A DNA stretch of 64,000 nucleotides, from positions 124,001-188,000 of the forward strand of contig NZ_JACOPF010000005.1 in NCBI RefSeq assembly GCF_014287475.1. Reading direction: 5' to 3'. This DNA is from Mediterraneibacter hominis. GTDB lineage: Bacteria > Bacillota > Clostridia > Lachnospirales > Lachnospiraceae. The position numbers were made by a program, and so were the translations under genes. Of this stretch, positions 1 through 12,443 are shown one piece after another. Under the pieces are notes generated by a model. The model ran no database searches, was not told where the DNA came from, and saw nothing but the letters and a program-made list of their open reading frames with translations. Within the stretch, counting starts at the first letter, position 1. Every line of letters starts with the position of its first letter.

Positions 1-1
1 G

Positions 2-121
2 GTTGTAGGCGCGGAACTTGCCAAGATGATAGTCGACACATGGCTGAATACGGAATTTGAAGGCGGCCGTCATCAGAGAAGAGTAGATATGATCATGGAG
101 ATTGAAGAAGAGAAAAAATAA
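2..121 (+). CDS. rpiB: Ribose-5-phosphate isomerase B, C-terminal fragment
   Basis: Only the last 39 codons are in the window; the 5' end lies upstream. The visible tail (VVGAELAKMIVDTWLN, then TEFEGGRHQRRVDMI) matches the C-terminus of RpiB/LacAB-type isomerases, in which the RHxRR segment contributes to phosphate binding. RpiB interconverts ribose-5-phosphate and ribulose-5-phosphate in the cytoplasmic pentose phosphate pathway. It ends 17 bases before mtnA on the same strand, so the two are probably cotranscribed. The family call rests on a short tail, so a related sugar-phosphate isomerase cannot be excluded. Confidence 0.75.
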   Translation, partial: VVGAELAKMIVDTWLNTEFEGGRHQRRVDMIMEIEEEKK

Positions 122-138
122 ATTTAGCGGGGGATCGG

Positions 139-1215
139 ATGCGTAGAAAAACAATTCTAGAGTATGAGACGGTTTCCTTTGACCCAGAGAAGCGTGCGCT
201 TGTGATTATTGATCAGACACTGCTTCCAGGGCAGGTACGGCTGCTGTCTCTTACGGAAATTGAGGATATATGGGAAGCTATTTACCTTCTGAAGGTGCGC
301 GGCGCTCCGGCAATCGGCGTGGCGGCGGCCATTGGTCTGTATGTGGCGGCAGAACAGATTGACACTGTGGATGAAGAACTATTTTATCAACAGTTTAAGG
401 AGAAAAAGAAATATCTGGAAACAGCACGTCCTACAGCGGTAAATCTATTCTGGGCGCTGGAGAAAATGGAAGCTGTTGTAAAGAAGAACCGAGGAAAAGG
501 CGTCGGAGAGATAAAGAAGCTTCTTAATAGAGAAGCAATGCAGATACATGATGAAGATATAGAAGTCTGCCGGCGTATTGGGGAATACGGATTGAAGCTT
601 TTAAATTCCGGTGATGGAATTTTGACACACTGTAATGCGGGGAAGCTGGCAGCGGTAAAATACGGTACGGCAACCGCACCTATGTATCTGGGACAAGAGA
701 GAGGATATGGATTTCATATCTATGTAGATGAGACGAGACCCTTGCTGCAAGGCGCGAGGCTGACGGCTTTTGAACTGGCGGCGGCAGGAATGGATGTAAC
801 CTTAATTTGTGATAATATGGCAGCAGATATTATGAAAAAGAGACTTGTGCAGGCTGTTTTTGTAGGCTGTGACAGAGTTGCATCCAATGGAGACGCGGCA
901 AATAAAATCGGTACTTCCGGTGTGGCCGCCCTTGCATCCTATTATAGAATACCATTTTATATCTGTGCGCCGACTTCCACAATAGACATGACATTGAAAT
1001 CAGGATCAGAGATACCGATTGAAGAACGCAAAGAAACAGAGATAACAGAAATGTGGTATGAAAAAAGGATGGCTCCAGAGAACATAAAGGTTTACAATCC
1101 ATGCTTTGATGTGACAGAGAAGGAATTGATTACTGGGATTGTGACAGAGTATGGAGTGGCGTATCCTCCTTATGAAGAATCATTGAGACGGATTTTTGAG
1201 AAAAAATTTGAATAA
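139..1215 (+). CDS. mtnA: S-methyl-5-thioribose-1-phosphate isomerase
   Basis: This 358-residue protein has the normal length for MtnA, which isomerises methylthioribose-1-phosphate to methylthioribulose-1-phosphate in methylthioadenosine salvage. Visible family motifs are RGAPAIGVAAA near residue 54, THCNAG with the catalytic Cys165, and GCDRVASNGD with the catalytic Asp245, followed by NKIGTSG. eIF2B-alpha-like proteins share the fold but not this combination of motifs. The ATG is preceded by a GGGGGA ribosome binding site at 127-133. It follows rpiB closely. No other methionine-salvage gene is nearby, so it may serve the shortened salvage routes seen in anaerobes; that is inference. Confidence 0.93.
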   Translation: MRRKTILEYETVSFDPEKRALVIIDQTLLPGQVRLLSLTEIEDIWEAIYLLKVRGAPAIGVAAAIGLYVAAEQIDTVDEELFYQQFKEKKKYLETARPTAVNLFWALEKMEAVVKKNRGKGVGEIKKLLNREAMQIHDEDIEVCRRIGEYGLKLLNSGDGILTHCNAGKLAAVKYGTATAPMYLGQERGYGFHIYVDETRPLLQGARLTAFELAAAGMDVTLICDNMAADIMKKRLVQAVFVGCDRVASNGDAANKIGTSGVAALASYYRIPFYICAPTSTIDMTLKSGSEIPIEERKETEITEMWYEKRMAPENIKVYNPCFDVTEKELITGIVTEYGVAYPPYEESLRRIFEKKFE

Positions 1216-1220
1216 AGTAA

Positions 1221-1273
1221 AAAACGGCAGGTATATCAAACGGTAATGTGCGTAAAGATATACCTGTCGTTTT
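1221..1273. terminator. Bidirectional intrinsic terminator between mtnA and the HAD gene
   Basis: A 17-bp stem (1221-1237 with 1257-1273, one G-T wobble) is flanked by A-rich sequence on the left and T-rich sequence on the right. It lies between the converging ends of mtnA and the HAD phosphatase gene, so it can stop transcription from both sides. Confidence 0.85.
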
Positions 1274-1281
1274 GCTTTTGC

Positions 1282-2076
1282 TTAAGGAAGATCCGCCAGT
1301 ATATCTTCCAATACATCCTCCACAGAGTCTGTGACGTAATCGGCGTAGTAGGAAATTCCCGGCGCAGCGTTAGACATGGCATAGCTGGTTCCGACAAGCT
1401 GCAGCATCTCTACATCATTATATTGATCGCCAAAGGCGACACATTCTTCCGGGGTAATGCCAAGCAAATCGATTAGATTTTTCAAAGCGCTTCCTTTGTT
1501 GGCGTCTGGCGCAATAAAGTCAATCCAAATATTTCCAGAAGTGACAACACTAATTTCGGACTGAAATAGATCTTTTAGATATTTAAGGTATTTGTCTACG
1601 ATATGCGGACCGTCTATCATATTGCAGATCGCAATTTTCAGTATAGGGCCTTCGATTTTTGTAATGTCGTCGACGATTTTGGTCGTATTACGCATAACAT
1701 TTACGATATGGTTTACAAATTCGGTATTGTTATTTTCAATGATACAGGCGTCTTCGCGGGAGACAGCAATCTCAAAATGGTTCTGTTTTTTTACCTCATG
1801 GATGATACGAAAAGCGAGCGCGTCGTCTATTGTTCCACGAGATATAACCTTTCCTTGATGGACACAGAGGGAACCATTTTCACCGATATAAGAAATTTCA
1901 TCTTTAATGGCGTCAAACATACGTCTTTCATTGTCATACTGCCTGCCGCTGGCGGCGACAAAGTGAATTCCCTTCTGCGTTAGTTCATGGATAAGCTGGA
2001 CTGCACGATCTGTAAGCCTTTGAGAACCGTTTTGGAGAAGTGTTCCATCCAAATCACTGGCAATTAATTTTATCAT
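1282..2076 (-). CDS. Cof-type HAD-superfamily phosphatase
   Basis: The 264-residue protein starts with the HAD motif I DLDGTLL (nucleophile Asp within residues 9-11) and carries the C-terminal motif GDQYNDVEML that binds Mg. Between them lies the insertion cap of the Cof/IIB class. Members dephosphorylate sugar phosphates, pyridoxal phosphate or flavin mononucleotide in the cytoplasm; the substrate here cannot be read from sequence. It is convergent with mtnA and divergent from the FAD dehydrogenase gene, with about 130 bp between the divergent starts. Confidence 0.9.
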   Translation of the reverse strand: MIKLIASDLDGTLLQNGSQRLTDRAVQLIHELTQKGIHFVAASGRQYDNERRMFDAIKDEISYIGENGSLCVHQGKVISRGTIDDALAFRIIHEVKKQNHFEIAVSREDACIIENNNTEFVNHIVNVMRNTTKIVDDITKIEGPILKIAICNMIDGPHIVDKYLKYLKDLFQSEISVVTSGNIWIDFIAPDANKGSALKNLIDLLGITPEECVAFGDQYNDVEMLQLVGTSYAMSNAAPGISYYADYVTDSVEDVLEDILADLP

Positions 2077-2137
2077 CAGAACCTCCGATTTTTCATGTTT
2101 CTTTCATCATACAGTAAAAAAGCTTATTTGTATAGCC

Positions 2138-2166
2138 TTGTTGGGGTGGTTTTTGTATGGTATGAT
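2138..2166 (+). promoter_or_regulatory. Sigma-A-type promoter for the FAD dehydrogenase gene
   Basis: A TTGTTG -35 (2138-2143) and a TATGAT -10 (2161-2166) are separated by exactly 17 bp, with the gene start about 40 bp downstream and a GAAAGG ribosome binding site in between. Confidence 0.6.
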
Positions 2167-2208
2167 GAAAAAAGTAGTACCATTGGTTGGTGAAAGGAAG
2201 AGAAAGGT

Positions 2209-3627
2209 ATGGATAAAAAACAGTATGATGTGATTATTATCGGCGCAGGTCCGTCGGGAATCTTCTGCGCCTATGAACTGAAAAAGAGATGTCCGGACAT
2301 GAAGGTTCTGATGATAGAGAAGGGACGGAATATTGAGGACAGGCAATGCCCGAAGAGAAAGACAAAGGTCTGTGTGGGATGTAAGCCATGCTCCATTACA
2401 ACAGGATTCGCAGGGGCCGGAGCTTTTTCGGATGGGAAGCTGTCTCTTTCACCGGATGTAGGCGGAACACTTCCGGAGATATTAGGATATGAAGAGACAA
2501 CAGAGTTGATCCGTGAAGCAGATGATATTTACCTGGAATTTGGTGCCGACAAAAAAGTATATGGAATCGAAGATGAGCATGCAATTACAGAGATCAGAAC
2601 CAAGGCGATTCGTGCAAATTTAAAGCTGATTGAATGTCCCATCCGTCATCTGGGGACAGAAGAGGGCTATAAGATCTATACCAGGCTGCAAAAGCACCTT
2701 CTGGATAGTGGAGTGGAGATTTTATTCCGTACAATGGTAACGGATATTCTCATTCACGAAGAGAAGGCAGAAGGAGTAGTGACAGATAAAGGAGAAACCT
2801 ATTATGCTCCGGAAATCGTATCTGGTGTAGGCAGAGAAGGTTCAGAATGGTTTGCGAATATTTGCAAGGCGCATGATATAGAGACAAAGAATGGAACGGT
2901 AGATGTAGGCGTTCGGGTAGAGGTAAGAGACGAGATTATGAAAGAACTCAACGAGAAGCTCTACGAGGCAAAGCTCGTCTACTATACACCTACATTTGAT
3001 GACAAGGTGCGGGTATTCTGTACAAATCCTTCCGGGGAAGTGGCCACAGAGTACTATGAAAATGGTCTTGCGGTTGTAAACGGGCATGCCTATAAGTCGA
3101 AAGACATGAAGACAAATAATACAAATTTTGCGCTTCTTGTCTCTAAAAATTTTACAGAGCCATTTAAATCTCCGATTGAATATGGCAAGCATATAGCACA
3201 GCTTGGGAATATGCTGTGTGATGGGAAAATTCTTCTTCAGAGATACGGCGACTTCCGAAGAGGAAGAAGAACAACAGAAGAAAGACTTAATAGAAATAAT
3301 ATTACACCGACCTTGAAGGATGCAGTTCCGGGAGATCTTTCTTTAGTATTTCCGCATAGGATCATGGTTGCGATTGATGAGATGATTCAGGCGCTTGACA
3401 AGGTAACTCCGGGGATTGCAAGTGATGAAACGCTTTTGTATGGTGTCGAGGTAAAATTTTATTCCAATAAGGTGCTTGTAAACAAAGAGTTTGAAACCAA
3501 TATACACGGGCTGCGTGCGATGGGAGACGGGGCATCTATTACGAGAGGACTACAGCAGGCTTCCGCAAACGGCTTGAAAGTCGCGAGGGCAATTATTGAA
3601 AAAAGAAGAAACGCGGCGGAAGATTAG
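2209..3627 (+). CDS. FAD-dependent dehydrogenase (COG2509 type)
   Basis: The 472-residue protein opens with the dinucleotide-binding motif GAGPSGIFCAYEL near residue 12 and an acidic residue ending the second strand (IEKG). It contains a Cys-rich segment (CPKRKTKVCVGCKPC, about residues 46-60) followed by TTGFAGAGAFSDGKL, typical of the uncharacterised COG2509 FAD dehydrogenase group, and ends with a second flavin-contact segment (MGDGASITRGLQQASANG). The Cys cluster may bind a metal or take part in thiol redox chemistry; that is inference. Substrate unknown. It is a single-gene unit with its own promoter. Confidence 0.85.
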   Translation: MDKKQYDVIIIGAGPSGIFCAYELKKRCPDMKVLMIEKGRNIEDRQCPKRKTKVCVGCKPCSITTGFAGAGAFSDGKLSLSPDVGGTLPEILGYEETTELIREADDIYLEFGADKKVYGIEDEHAITEIRTKAIRANLKLIECPIRHLGTEEGYKIYTRLQKHLLDSGVEILFRTMVTDILIHEEKAEGVVTDKGETYYAPEIVSGVGREGSEWFANICKAHDIETKNGTVDVGVRVEVRDEIMKELNEKLYEAKLVYYTPTFDDKVRVFCTNPSGEVATEYYENGLAVVNGHAYKSKDMKTNNTNFALLVSKNFTEPFKSPIEYGKHIAQLGNMLCDGKILLQRYGDFRRGRRTTEERLNRNNITPTLKDAVPGDLSLVFPHRIMVAIDEMIQALDKVTPGIASDETLLYGVEVKFYSNKVLVNKEFETNIHGLRAMGDGASITRGLQQASANGLKVARAIIEKRRNAAED

Positions 3628-3698
3628 TCTTATAAATATAGAATCAGGATTTCAGATTGTAATCAAAAAGGGATAAAAGTGTAATAAAAAAGAAATAG

Positions 3699-3727
3699 TT
3701 GTAACTTTTCTGTAAGAAGTATATAAT
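3699..3727 (+). promoter_or_regulatory. Sigma-A-type promoter of glmM
   Basis: TTGTAA (3699-3704) and TATAAT (3722-3727) have a 17-bp spacer. The predicted 5' leader of about 100 nt holds small hairpins (for example arms near 3748 and 3762) but no riboswitch class that I recognise. Confidence 0.7.
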
Positions 3728-3835
3728 AAATGTGGTTGCTTGTTAAATACAGGCAGGTATTTGTTCTTATGCAGATATTTTTATCTGTTAAGAAGCATAG
3801 ATTTTACAGATTAAAGAAGATAAGAGGAAAGTAAA

Positions 3836-5179
3836 ATGGGCAAATATTTTGGAACAGACGGCTTCAGAGGAGAAGCAAATGTAGCATTGACGGTAGAACA
3901 TGCTTTTAAGGTCGGACGTTACCTTGGATGGTACTTTGGACAGGAGCATAAGGCAAGAGTCGTAATTGGAAAGGATACGAGAAGAAGCAGTTATATGTTT
4001 GAATATGCATTGGCAGCAGGACTGACCGCATCAGGTGCAGACGCATATCTTCTGCATGTTACGACAACCCCGAGTGTTTCCTATGTAGTAAGGTCGGAGG
4101 ACTTCGACTGCGGACTGATGATTTCAGCGAGTCATAATCCATTTTATGACAATGGGATCAAAGTGATTAACCGGATGGGACATAAGATGGAGGCAGAGGT
4201 AGAGGAGAAAATCGAAGCATATATTGACGGTAAGACAGAAGAGCTTCCTCTGGCAACAAAAGAAAAAATAGGACGTACTATCGACTATGCTGCGGGCAGA
4301 AACCGTTACACAGGCTATCTGATTTCACTTGCGACCCGTTCATTTAAAGATATGCGGATTGGGTTGGACTGTGCAAATGGAAGTGCGTTCAGTATTGCAA
4401 AAAGCGTATTTGACGCTCTGGGTGCAAAGACATACGTTATCAACAATGATCCGGATGGAATGAACATCAATACGAATTGTGGTTCTACACATATTGAAGT
4501 GCTCCAGGAATATGTCAAAGAAAAGAAACTGGACGTAGGCTTTGCCTATGACGGTGACGCGGACAGATGTATCGCTGTTGATGAAAATGGGAACGTAGTA
4601 GACGGTGACAAAGTGCTCTATGTATGCGGAAAATATCTGATGGAACAGGGACGTCTGGCAGGGGACACGATCGTTACTACAGTTATGTCCAATCTGGGAT
4701 TGTACAAAGCGTGCGAAAAGATTGGCATGAAATATGAGCAGACGGCAGTGGGAGACAAGTATGTGTATGAAAATATGCTGAAGAATGGATTTGTTTTGGG
4801 CGGAGAACAGTCCGGACATATTATTTTCAGCAAGCATGCGAGAACAGGTGATGGAATCTTAACCTCTCTTATGATTATGGAAGTGATTCTCGAGAAAAAA
4901 CAGTCACTCGCAAAGCTGTGTGAGGAAGTAAAGATTTATCCGCAGCTTCTGAAAAATGTGCGCGTGACAGATAAGAAGACTGCCAGAGAAAATCTGGCCG
5001 TGCAAAAGGCGGTAGATGATGTGGCAGCAGCGCTCGGAACAGAAGGAAGAATCCTTGTAAGAGAGAGTGGGACAGAGCCGGTTATCCGTGTAATGGTAGA
5101 GGCAGCTTCTGATGAAATCTGTGAGAAATATGTAGAGCAGGTGATAAAAGTGATTGAGGCAGAAGGGCTGACTGCTTAG
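3836..5179 (+). CDS. glmM: Phosphoglucosamine mutase
   Basis: The 447-residue protein matches GlmM, which converts glucosamine-6-phosphate to glucosamine-1-phosphate for UDP-GlcNAc and peptidoglycan synthesis. It begins YFGTDGFRGEAN, has the active-site ISASHNP with the phosphoserine at about Ser99, the metal-binding loop DGDADR, the sugar-binding GGEQSGH and the C-terminal phosphate loop RESGTEPVIRVM. Its AGGAAAG ribosome binding site lies six bases before the ATG. The promoter is at 3699-3727 and a clear terminator follows, so it appears monocistronic. Confidence 0.97.
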   Translation: MGKYFGTDGFRGEANVALTVEHAFKVGRYLGWYFGQEHKARVVIGKDTRRSSYMFEYALAAGLTASGADAYLLHVTTTPSVSYVVRSEDFDCGLMISASHNPFYDNGIKVINRMGHKMEAEVEEKIEAYIDGKTEELPLATKEKIGRTIDYAAGRNRYTGYLISLATRSFKDMRIGLDCANGSAFSIAKSVFDALGAKTYVINNDPDGMNINTNCGSTHIEVLQEYVKEKKLDVGFAYDGDADRCIAVDENGNVVDGDKVLYVCGKYLMEQGRLAGDTIVTTVMSNLGLYKACEKIGMKYEQTAVGDKYVYENMLKNGFVLGGEQSGHIIFSKHARTGDGILTSLMIMEVILEKKQSLAKLCEEVKIYPQLLKNVRVTDKKTARENLAVQKAVDDVAAALGTEGRILVRESGTEPVIRVMVEAASDEICEKYVEQVIKVIEAEGLTA

Positions 5180-5205
5180 AAAAATAGTACAATTAGGCTA
5201 ATTAG

Positions 5206-5240
5206 GAGACTATGGTAATGATTATCGTAGTCTCTTTTTT
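5206..5240 (+). terminator. Intrinsic terminator of glmM
   Basis: The arms GAGACTA (5206-5212) and TAGTCTC (5228-5234) extend inward through wobble pairs and are followed by six T residues. Confidence 0.9.
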
Positions 5241-5262
5241 ATGCAAAATATATATAAATGGA

Positions 5263-5290
5263 TTGACAGAAAGCTTTTTACATGTTAATA
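5263..5290 (+). promoter_or_regulatory. Promoter and possible operator for the GntR pair
   Basis: TTGACA (5263-5268) and TTAATA (5285-5290) are separated by 16 bp. Downstream, between about 5324 and 5360, lies an interrupted inverted repeat (ATATCTAT and ATAGATAT) in AT-rich sequence, a plausible autoregulatory operator for one of the GntR proteins. The operator is inference. Confidence 0.5.
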
Positions 5291-5400
5291 TCACTATATG
5301 AGTGGTATAAAAAAATGAATAAATATCTATATAGGTATAAAGAATCAAATAGATATATAATATGGAACAAAATCTAAAGCAGTTATATAGAAAGTGAACG

Positions 5401-6120
5401 ATGAATGTGATGAAATATGGTATTAGCCCACTTTATCAAGTGATGGAGCAAATAGAATGTTATATATTGAAAAATCATTTAAAAAGCCATGACAAATTTC
5501 CAGGAGAAAGAAAACTATGCGAAATATTTGGATGTAATAGAGTGACATTGCGAAATGCTTTTGAATGTCTGGAAAATGCGGGAAAGACGTATAGTATACA
5601 GGGGATGGGAAATTATGTGGCAGAGAAAAAGATAGAAATTTGTCTGGTCCAGTATAATTCTTTTTATCAGCACTTGTGTAAACTGCATCAGCAGCCAGCT
5701 CTAGAAATTCTGTCAGTGAAGAAAGAAGAAGCTGTTCCTAAGATTGCGAGACATTTAGGAATTTTACCAGGGAGTTCTGTATGGGAGACAAAGACAATCG
5801 TGATATTGCAGGATATACCGGTTATATTTGAGACAAGCTGGCTGTGCGCAGAAAAATATCCAGAAATCAGCGGCGAACACCTGGGCAAGGAAGAGATATA
5901 TGAGGTCTTTCAAAAACAGTATCATATAGACTTGGAATATGGTAGTGAAACAATCGGAATTACCAGTGCTCAGGAAGAAGAAGCAGAATATCTGGAGATA
6001 GACGATAATACACCTTTGTTTTTTGTACAGAAGACAGGGAAGACAAAGACTGAATCGGTTATTTACACACAGGCAATGGTAAGGCCAGATAAGATTCAGT
6101 TTGTAAGCGTTTTGAAATAG
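5401..6120 (+). CDS. GntR-family regulator with UTRA ligand domain (first of two)
   Basis: The 239-residue protein has an N-terminal winged helix (about residues 10-75; FPGERKLCEIFGCNRVTLRNA) and a C-terminal UTRA domain that in HutC/FarR-type regulators binds small metabolites. The recognition helix (NRVTLRNAFECLE) is typical. The ribosome binding site before the first ATG is weak, and a second in-frame ATG three codons later is an alternative start. It is followed almost directly by a second, divergent paralogue, and both precede a permease and catabolic genes, which they probably control. The N-terminus is unusual in lacking the common PxxPLYxQ entry sequence. Confidence 0.88.
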   Translation: MNVMKYGISPLYQVMEQIECYILKNHLKSHDKFPGERKLCEIFGCNRVTLRNAFECLENAGKTYSIQGMGNYVAEKKIEICLVQYNSFYQHLCKLHQQPALEILSVKKEEAVPKIARHLGILPGSSVWETKTIVILQDIPVIFETSWLCAEKYPEISGEHLGKEEIYEVFQKQYHIDLEYGSETIGITSAQEEEAEYLEIDDNTPLFFVQKTGKTKTESVIYTQAMVRPDKIQFVSVLK

Positions 6121-6135
6121 GGAGTGGAAATAAGA

Positions 6136-6876
6136 GTGACAAAGATAACAAAACAGATTAATAATCAGTCTCCGATACATATCCAAGTCCGAGAACAGAT
6201 TCGGGAACAAATAGAAGAAGGTGTGTATCAGCCAGGAGATGAGATGCCTTCAGAAATTCAACTGGCGAAAGAATATGGAATTAACCGGCTTACGGTTCAT
6301 AACGCTGTTACCGCACTGGTAAATGAAGGGATGGTAAAACGAATACAAGGAAAAGGACTGTTTGCAGCAGGACGATTAAAAGAAAGGAACCTAGGAGAGC
6401 TTGGAGGGTTTACCCAGACTGTGAGGAAAGAGGATGCATTTCCCGGACGAAAGCTTTTGTTTCGTGAAGTGCGTCCCGCGGGAATCAAATATGCGCGCCT
6501 TCTTGATATTGAGGAGGAAGAACCAATGATTTATCTGCGCAGATTATTCTTGACAAATAATGAGCCGTATTCAATCGAAGAGACATATATTCCATATGCT
6601 GTATGTCCGGAATTAGAAAAGGTCGATATGACGGTATTTTCTCTGTATGAGACGTTAGAATTCCACGGTGTAGTTCCCAAAACAGCGAAGCAGAGTCTTT
6701 CTATTACTATGCCGGCGGCGAAGGAAGCACGACTGTTAAAAATAGGACGAGATACGCCGGTACTTATGTTTGAATATACCAGCTATGATGAAAAAGGGAA
6801 AGAAATAGAATTTAATCGTTCCTATACGCGAAGTGACAGAAACCGTCTGGTTGTACATTATAAACCTGAAGTATAA
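6136..6876 (+). CDS. GntR-family regulator with UTRA ligand domain (second of two)
   Basis: The protein of about 246 residues has a winged helix (SPIHIQVREQIREQIEEG, then MPSEIQLAKEYGINRLTVHNA) and a UTRA domain with the usual YIRRLF-like and FEYTSYD-like strands. Two GTG starts are possible, 6124 and 6136. I prefer 6136 because GGGAGTGG at about 6120-6127 then sits at ribosome-binding distance. It starts just after the first GntR gene and precedes the APC permease operon by about 290 bp. Similar UTRA regulators include FrlR of the fructoselysine operon. Confidence 0.88.
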   Translation: MTKITKQINNQSPIHIQVREQIREQIEEGVYQPGDEMPSEIQLAKEYGINRLTVHNAVTALVNEGMVKRIQGKGLFAAGRLKERNLGELGGFTQTVRKEDAFPGRKLLFREVRPAGIKYARLLDIEEEEPMIYLRRLFLTNNEPYSIEETYIPYAVCPELEKVDMTVFSLYETLEFHGVVPKTAKQSLSITMPAAKEARLLKIGRDTPVLMFEYTSYDEKGKEIEFNRSYTRSDRNRLVVHYKPEV

Positions 6877-10434
<3,558 letters not shown>

Positions 10435-10438
<4 letters not shown>

Positions 10439-11352
10439 AGTATATTGTAGCAGGGCCTACCATTGTCAACGATATTTTGTTTGCAGATGGCAGCAAGAGC
10501 ACAGGGCATCTTGGAGGTTCTATTTATTGTGTGGAAGGGATCAAAATATGGGAAGATGATATTCTGTATGTATCGAATGTTGGAAAAGATTTTGAAACAT
10601 TCTATGGAAAATGGATGGAAACGAATCAATGTTCTTTGCAAGGGCTACAGTATATTCTTCCTCATACACAATATACAGAGCTTGTCTACGGAGCAGAAGG
10701 GCTTCATTCTGAATATTCTATATATGGGGCGGAAGAAGAAGCAGAGGTGGAGGCGTTAGATAGAATTTCTGCTGAAGTGATTTCTTCCTACTGTGATTCC
10801 GGGACAAAAGGAATTTATATTGAAGCGGCTGAAACAAGTGGCTTCTGGGATGAGCTGCTAGCGATACGAAGTAAAACAGATGCGAAAATCATGTGGGAGA
10901 TCCCGACCTCGGCGGCAATGACAGAAAGCCGACATCAGAAAGTAATAGAATGTATAAAAAAAGCAGATATATACTCTGTGAATTATCCGGAAGCAAAAAG
11001 CCTTTTTCAGATTGAAACAGAAGAGGAAGCTGTTCAGAAAATAATAGAGTTAGGAATTCCCTGCTTTTTCCGGACGGGAAGCAGGGGATCTTACATGATC
11101 GACGGCAAAGAGGCAGCATTTGCGAAAAGCCTGACAGTAGGAGAAGTCATAGATCCTACAGGGTGTGGAAATTGCTCTACAGCCGCTGCAATGTATGCAT
11201 GGTGTGAAGGAAATTCTTTATATCGGACAGCTATGATGGCGAATATTTCCGCAGCGTATAATTTGCTTCAGTATGGGCCATATCCTGCAATTACAAAAGA
11301 AATCCAAAAACAGGCGAAAGTACTTCTGGAAGAAAAGATAAAACAACAATAA
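10435..11352 (+). CDS. PfkB-family kinase-like protein with altered catalytic motif
   Basis: The 305-residue protein has ribokinase/PfkB features: an N-terminal GGS segment (HLGGSIYCVEG) and a C-terminal nucleotide/anion-hole segment DPTGCGNCSTAAAM at residues 240-253. In active PfkB kinases the last residue of the GxGD motif is the catalytic base Asp; here it is Asn246. The protein may be a non-kinase, a pseudokinase or a kinase using another base. The ATG overlaps the stop of the fusion gene (ATGA), so it belongs to the same operon. It is also shorter than usual in the middle region. FrlD, the fructoselysine kinase, is a family relative. Confidence 0.8.
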
Positions 11353-11379
11353 AAGGTCCAAGAAAAATATAGAAAGCAT

Positions 11380-12258
11380 TTATCCCCTCCATGCCTTGCG
11401 GTATGCGAGGGGAGTTATTTCTTCCCGGCTTTTAAATAAATTGATAAAGTGTGTGACATTATTCATTCCAGAGGCAAAAGCAATCTCTCCCACAGGCATA
11501 TCTGTATATTTCAACAGTTCTTTCGCATAGGAAATTCTGGCGTTAATTAAATATTCATTTACTGTGATTCCCATATATTTTTTAAATTCTTTTGCAATAT
11601 GAAAGCGGCTGCGGTGGTAATTCTCTTCAAAGTAGGAGAGGGACAGCTGATTTCGAAAATCTTTATCAATCTCTCTTGCAATTTCTCTGATAAAATCTGG
11701 AAGGATGAAATCATCACTGCTTCCGGCTGAATTTTGTACTAACAGCTTCGTGAGAAGTCCATCAATCAGGTGAGAGACGACAGGCTCGGTGGTTGAGTCC
11801 TTTTTTTGGTGTCGGGAAAGAACCTCCCGGATTGTATTTTCTATGTAGTCATCATCCTGGCAGTCTGCAATATGAAACCCATTTCTTACATATTCCTTAT
11901 AATATCCGAGCGCATTTCCTCCATTGAAATGGATCCAGAGAAATTCCCAGTCCTCTTTCTTATCTGTCCGATAGAGATGATGCTCCTGACAGTTTATATA
12001 GAAACACTGCCCTTTGGTTAAAGTGTAAGTCTGTCCTTCGTATTCCAGGTATCCTTTACCGGAGACGGTATATACGATCAGAAAAGAGTCCAGATTCTGG
12101 CGCTCGGAAAAATAAGGATAACTGGTTTTAAAGTATCCGGTTTCCTGCGTATAAAAATAGAGATTTTTTGCTGTAGCACTCGGTGTAAGTATCAGTCTTA
12201 CGGAATCAGCACTCCAAGTATGAATGCCGCGTTCTAAAAGCTGTATTTGTTTTTTCAT
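11380..12258 (-). CDS. AraC-family regulator with N-terminal cupin
   Basis: The 292-residue protein has an N-terminal AraC-type sugar-binding cupin (about residues 20-150; TVSGKGYLEYEGQTY, then GQCFYINCQEHHLY) and two C-terminal helix-turn-helix units (about 190-290; SRFHIAKEFKKYMG and IAFASGMNNVTHFINLFK). It is convergent with the PfkB-like gene and divergent from the isomerase-family gene, with 185 bp between the divergent starts. It most probably controls that isomerase gene and perhaps the operon on its other side. Confidence 0.9.
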   Translation of the reverse strand: MKKQIQLLERGIHTWSADSVRLILTPSATAKNLYFYTQETGYFKTSYPYFSERQNLDSFLIVYTVSGKGYLEYEGQTYTLTKGQCFYINCQEHHLYRTDKKEDWEFLWIHFNGGNALGYYKEYVRNGFHIADCQDDDYIENTIREVLSRHQKKDSTTEPVVSHLIDGLLTKLLVQNSAGSSDDFILPDFIREIAREIDKDFRNQLSLSYFEENYHRSRFHIAKEFKKYMGITVNEYLINARISYAKELLKYTDMPVGEIAFASGMNNVTHFINLFKSREEITPLAYRKAWRG

Positions 12259-12443
12259 ATAATCACCACAAGATTCTGTTATTTTTGAACAATTTGTTTG
12301 GATGTATTTTTTATAATAATAGATTATAATGCAAATATCAAGAAAAAGATAGGCACGAAATGAACAAGAGGCAGCGAAAAAGCAAGATTAAGATATTTTT
12401 TCTTTCTGCCTTACATGTAAAATCAGAATCAGGAGGGATTGCC

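Noticed and set aside
3728..3835. glmS-type riboswitch before glmM
   Set aside because: The 100-nt leader has small hairpins only and no recognisable glmS ribozyme core; that riboswitch class belongs to glmS.
11377..11413. Terminator for the PfkB-like gene formed by TCCCCTC and GAGGGGA
   Set aside because: The arms lie within the end of the convergent AraC coding region and have only a weak T tract, so I do not list it as a separate feature.
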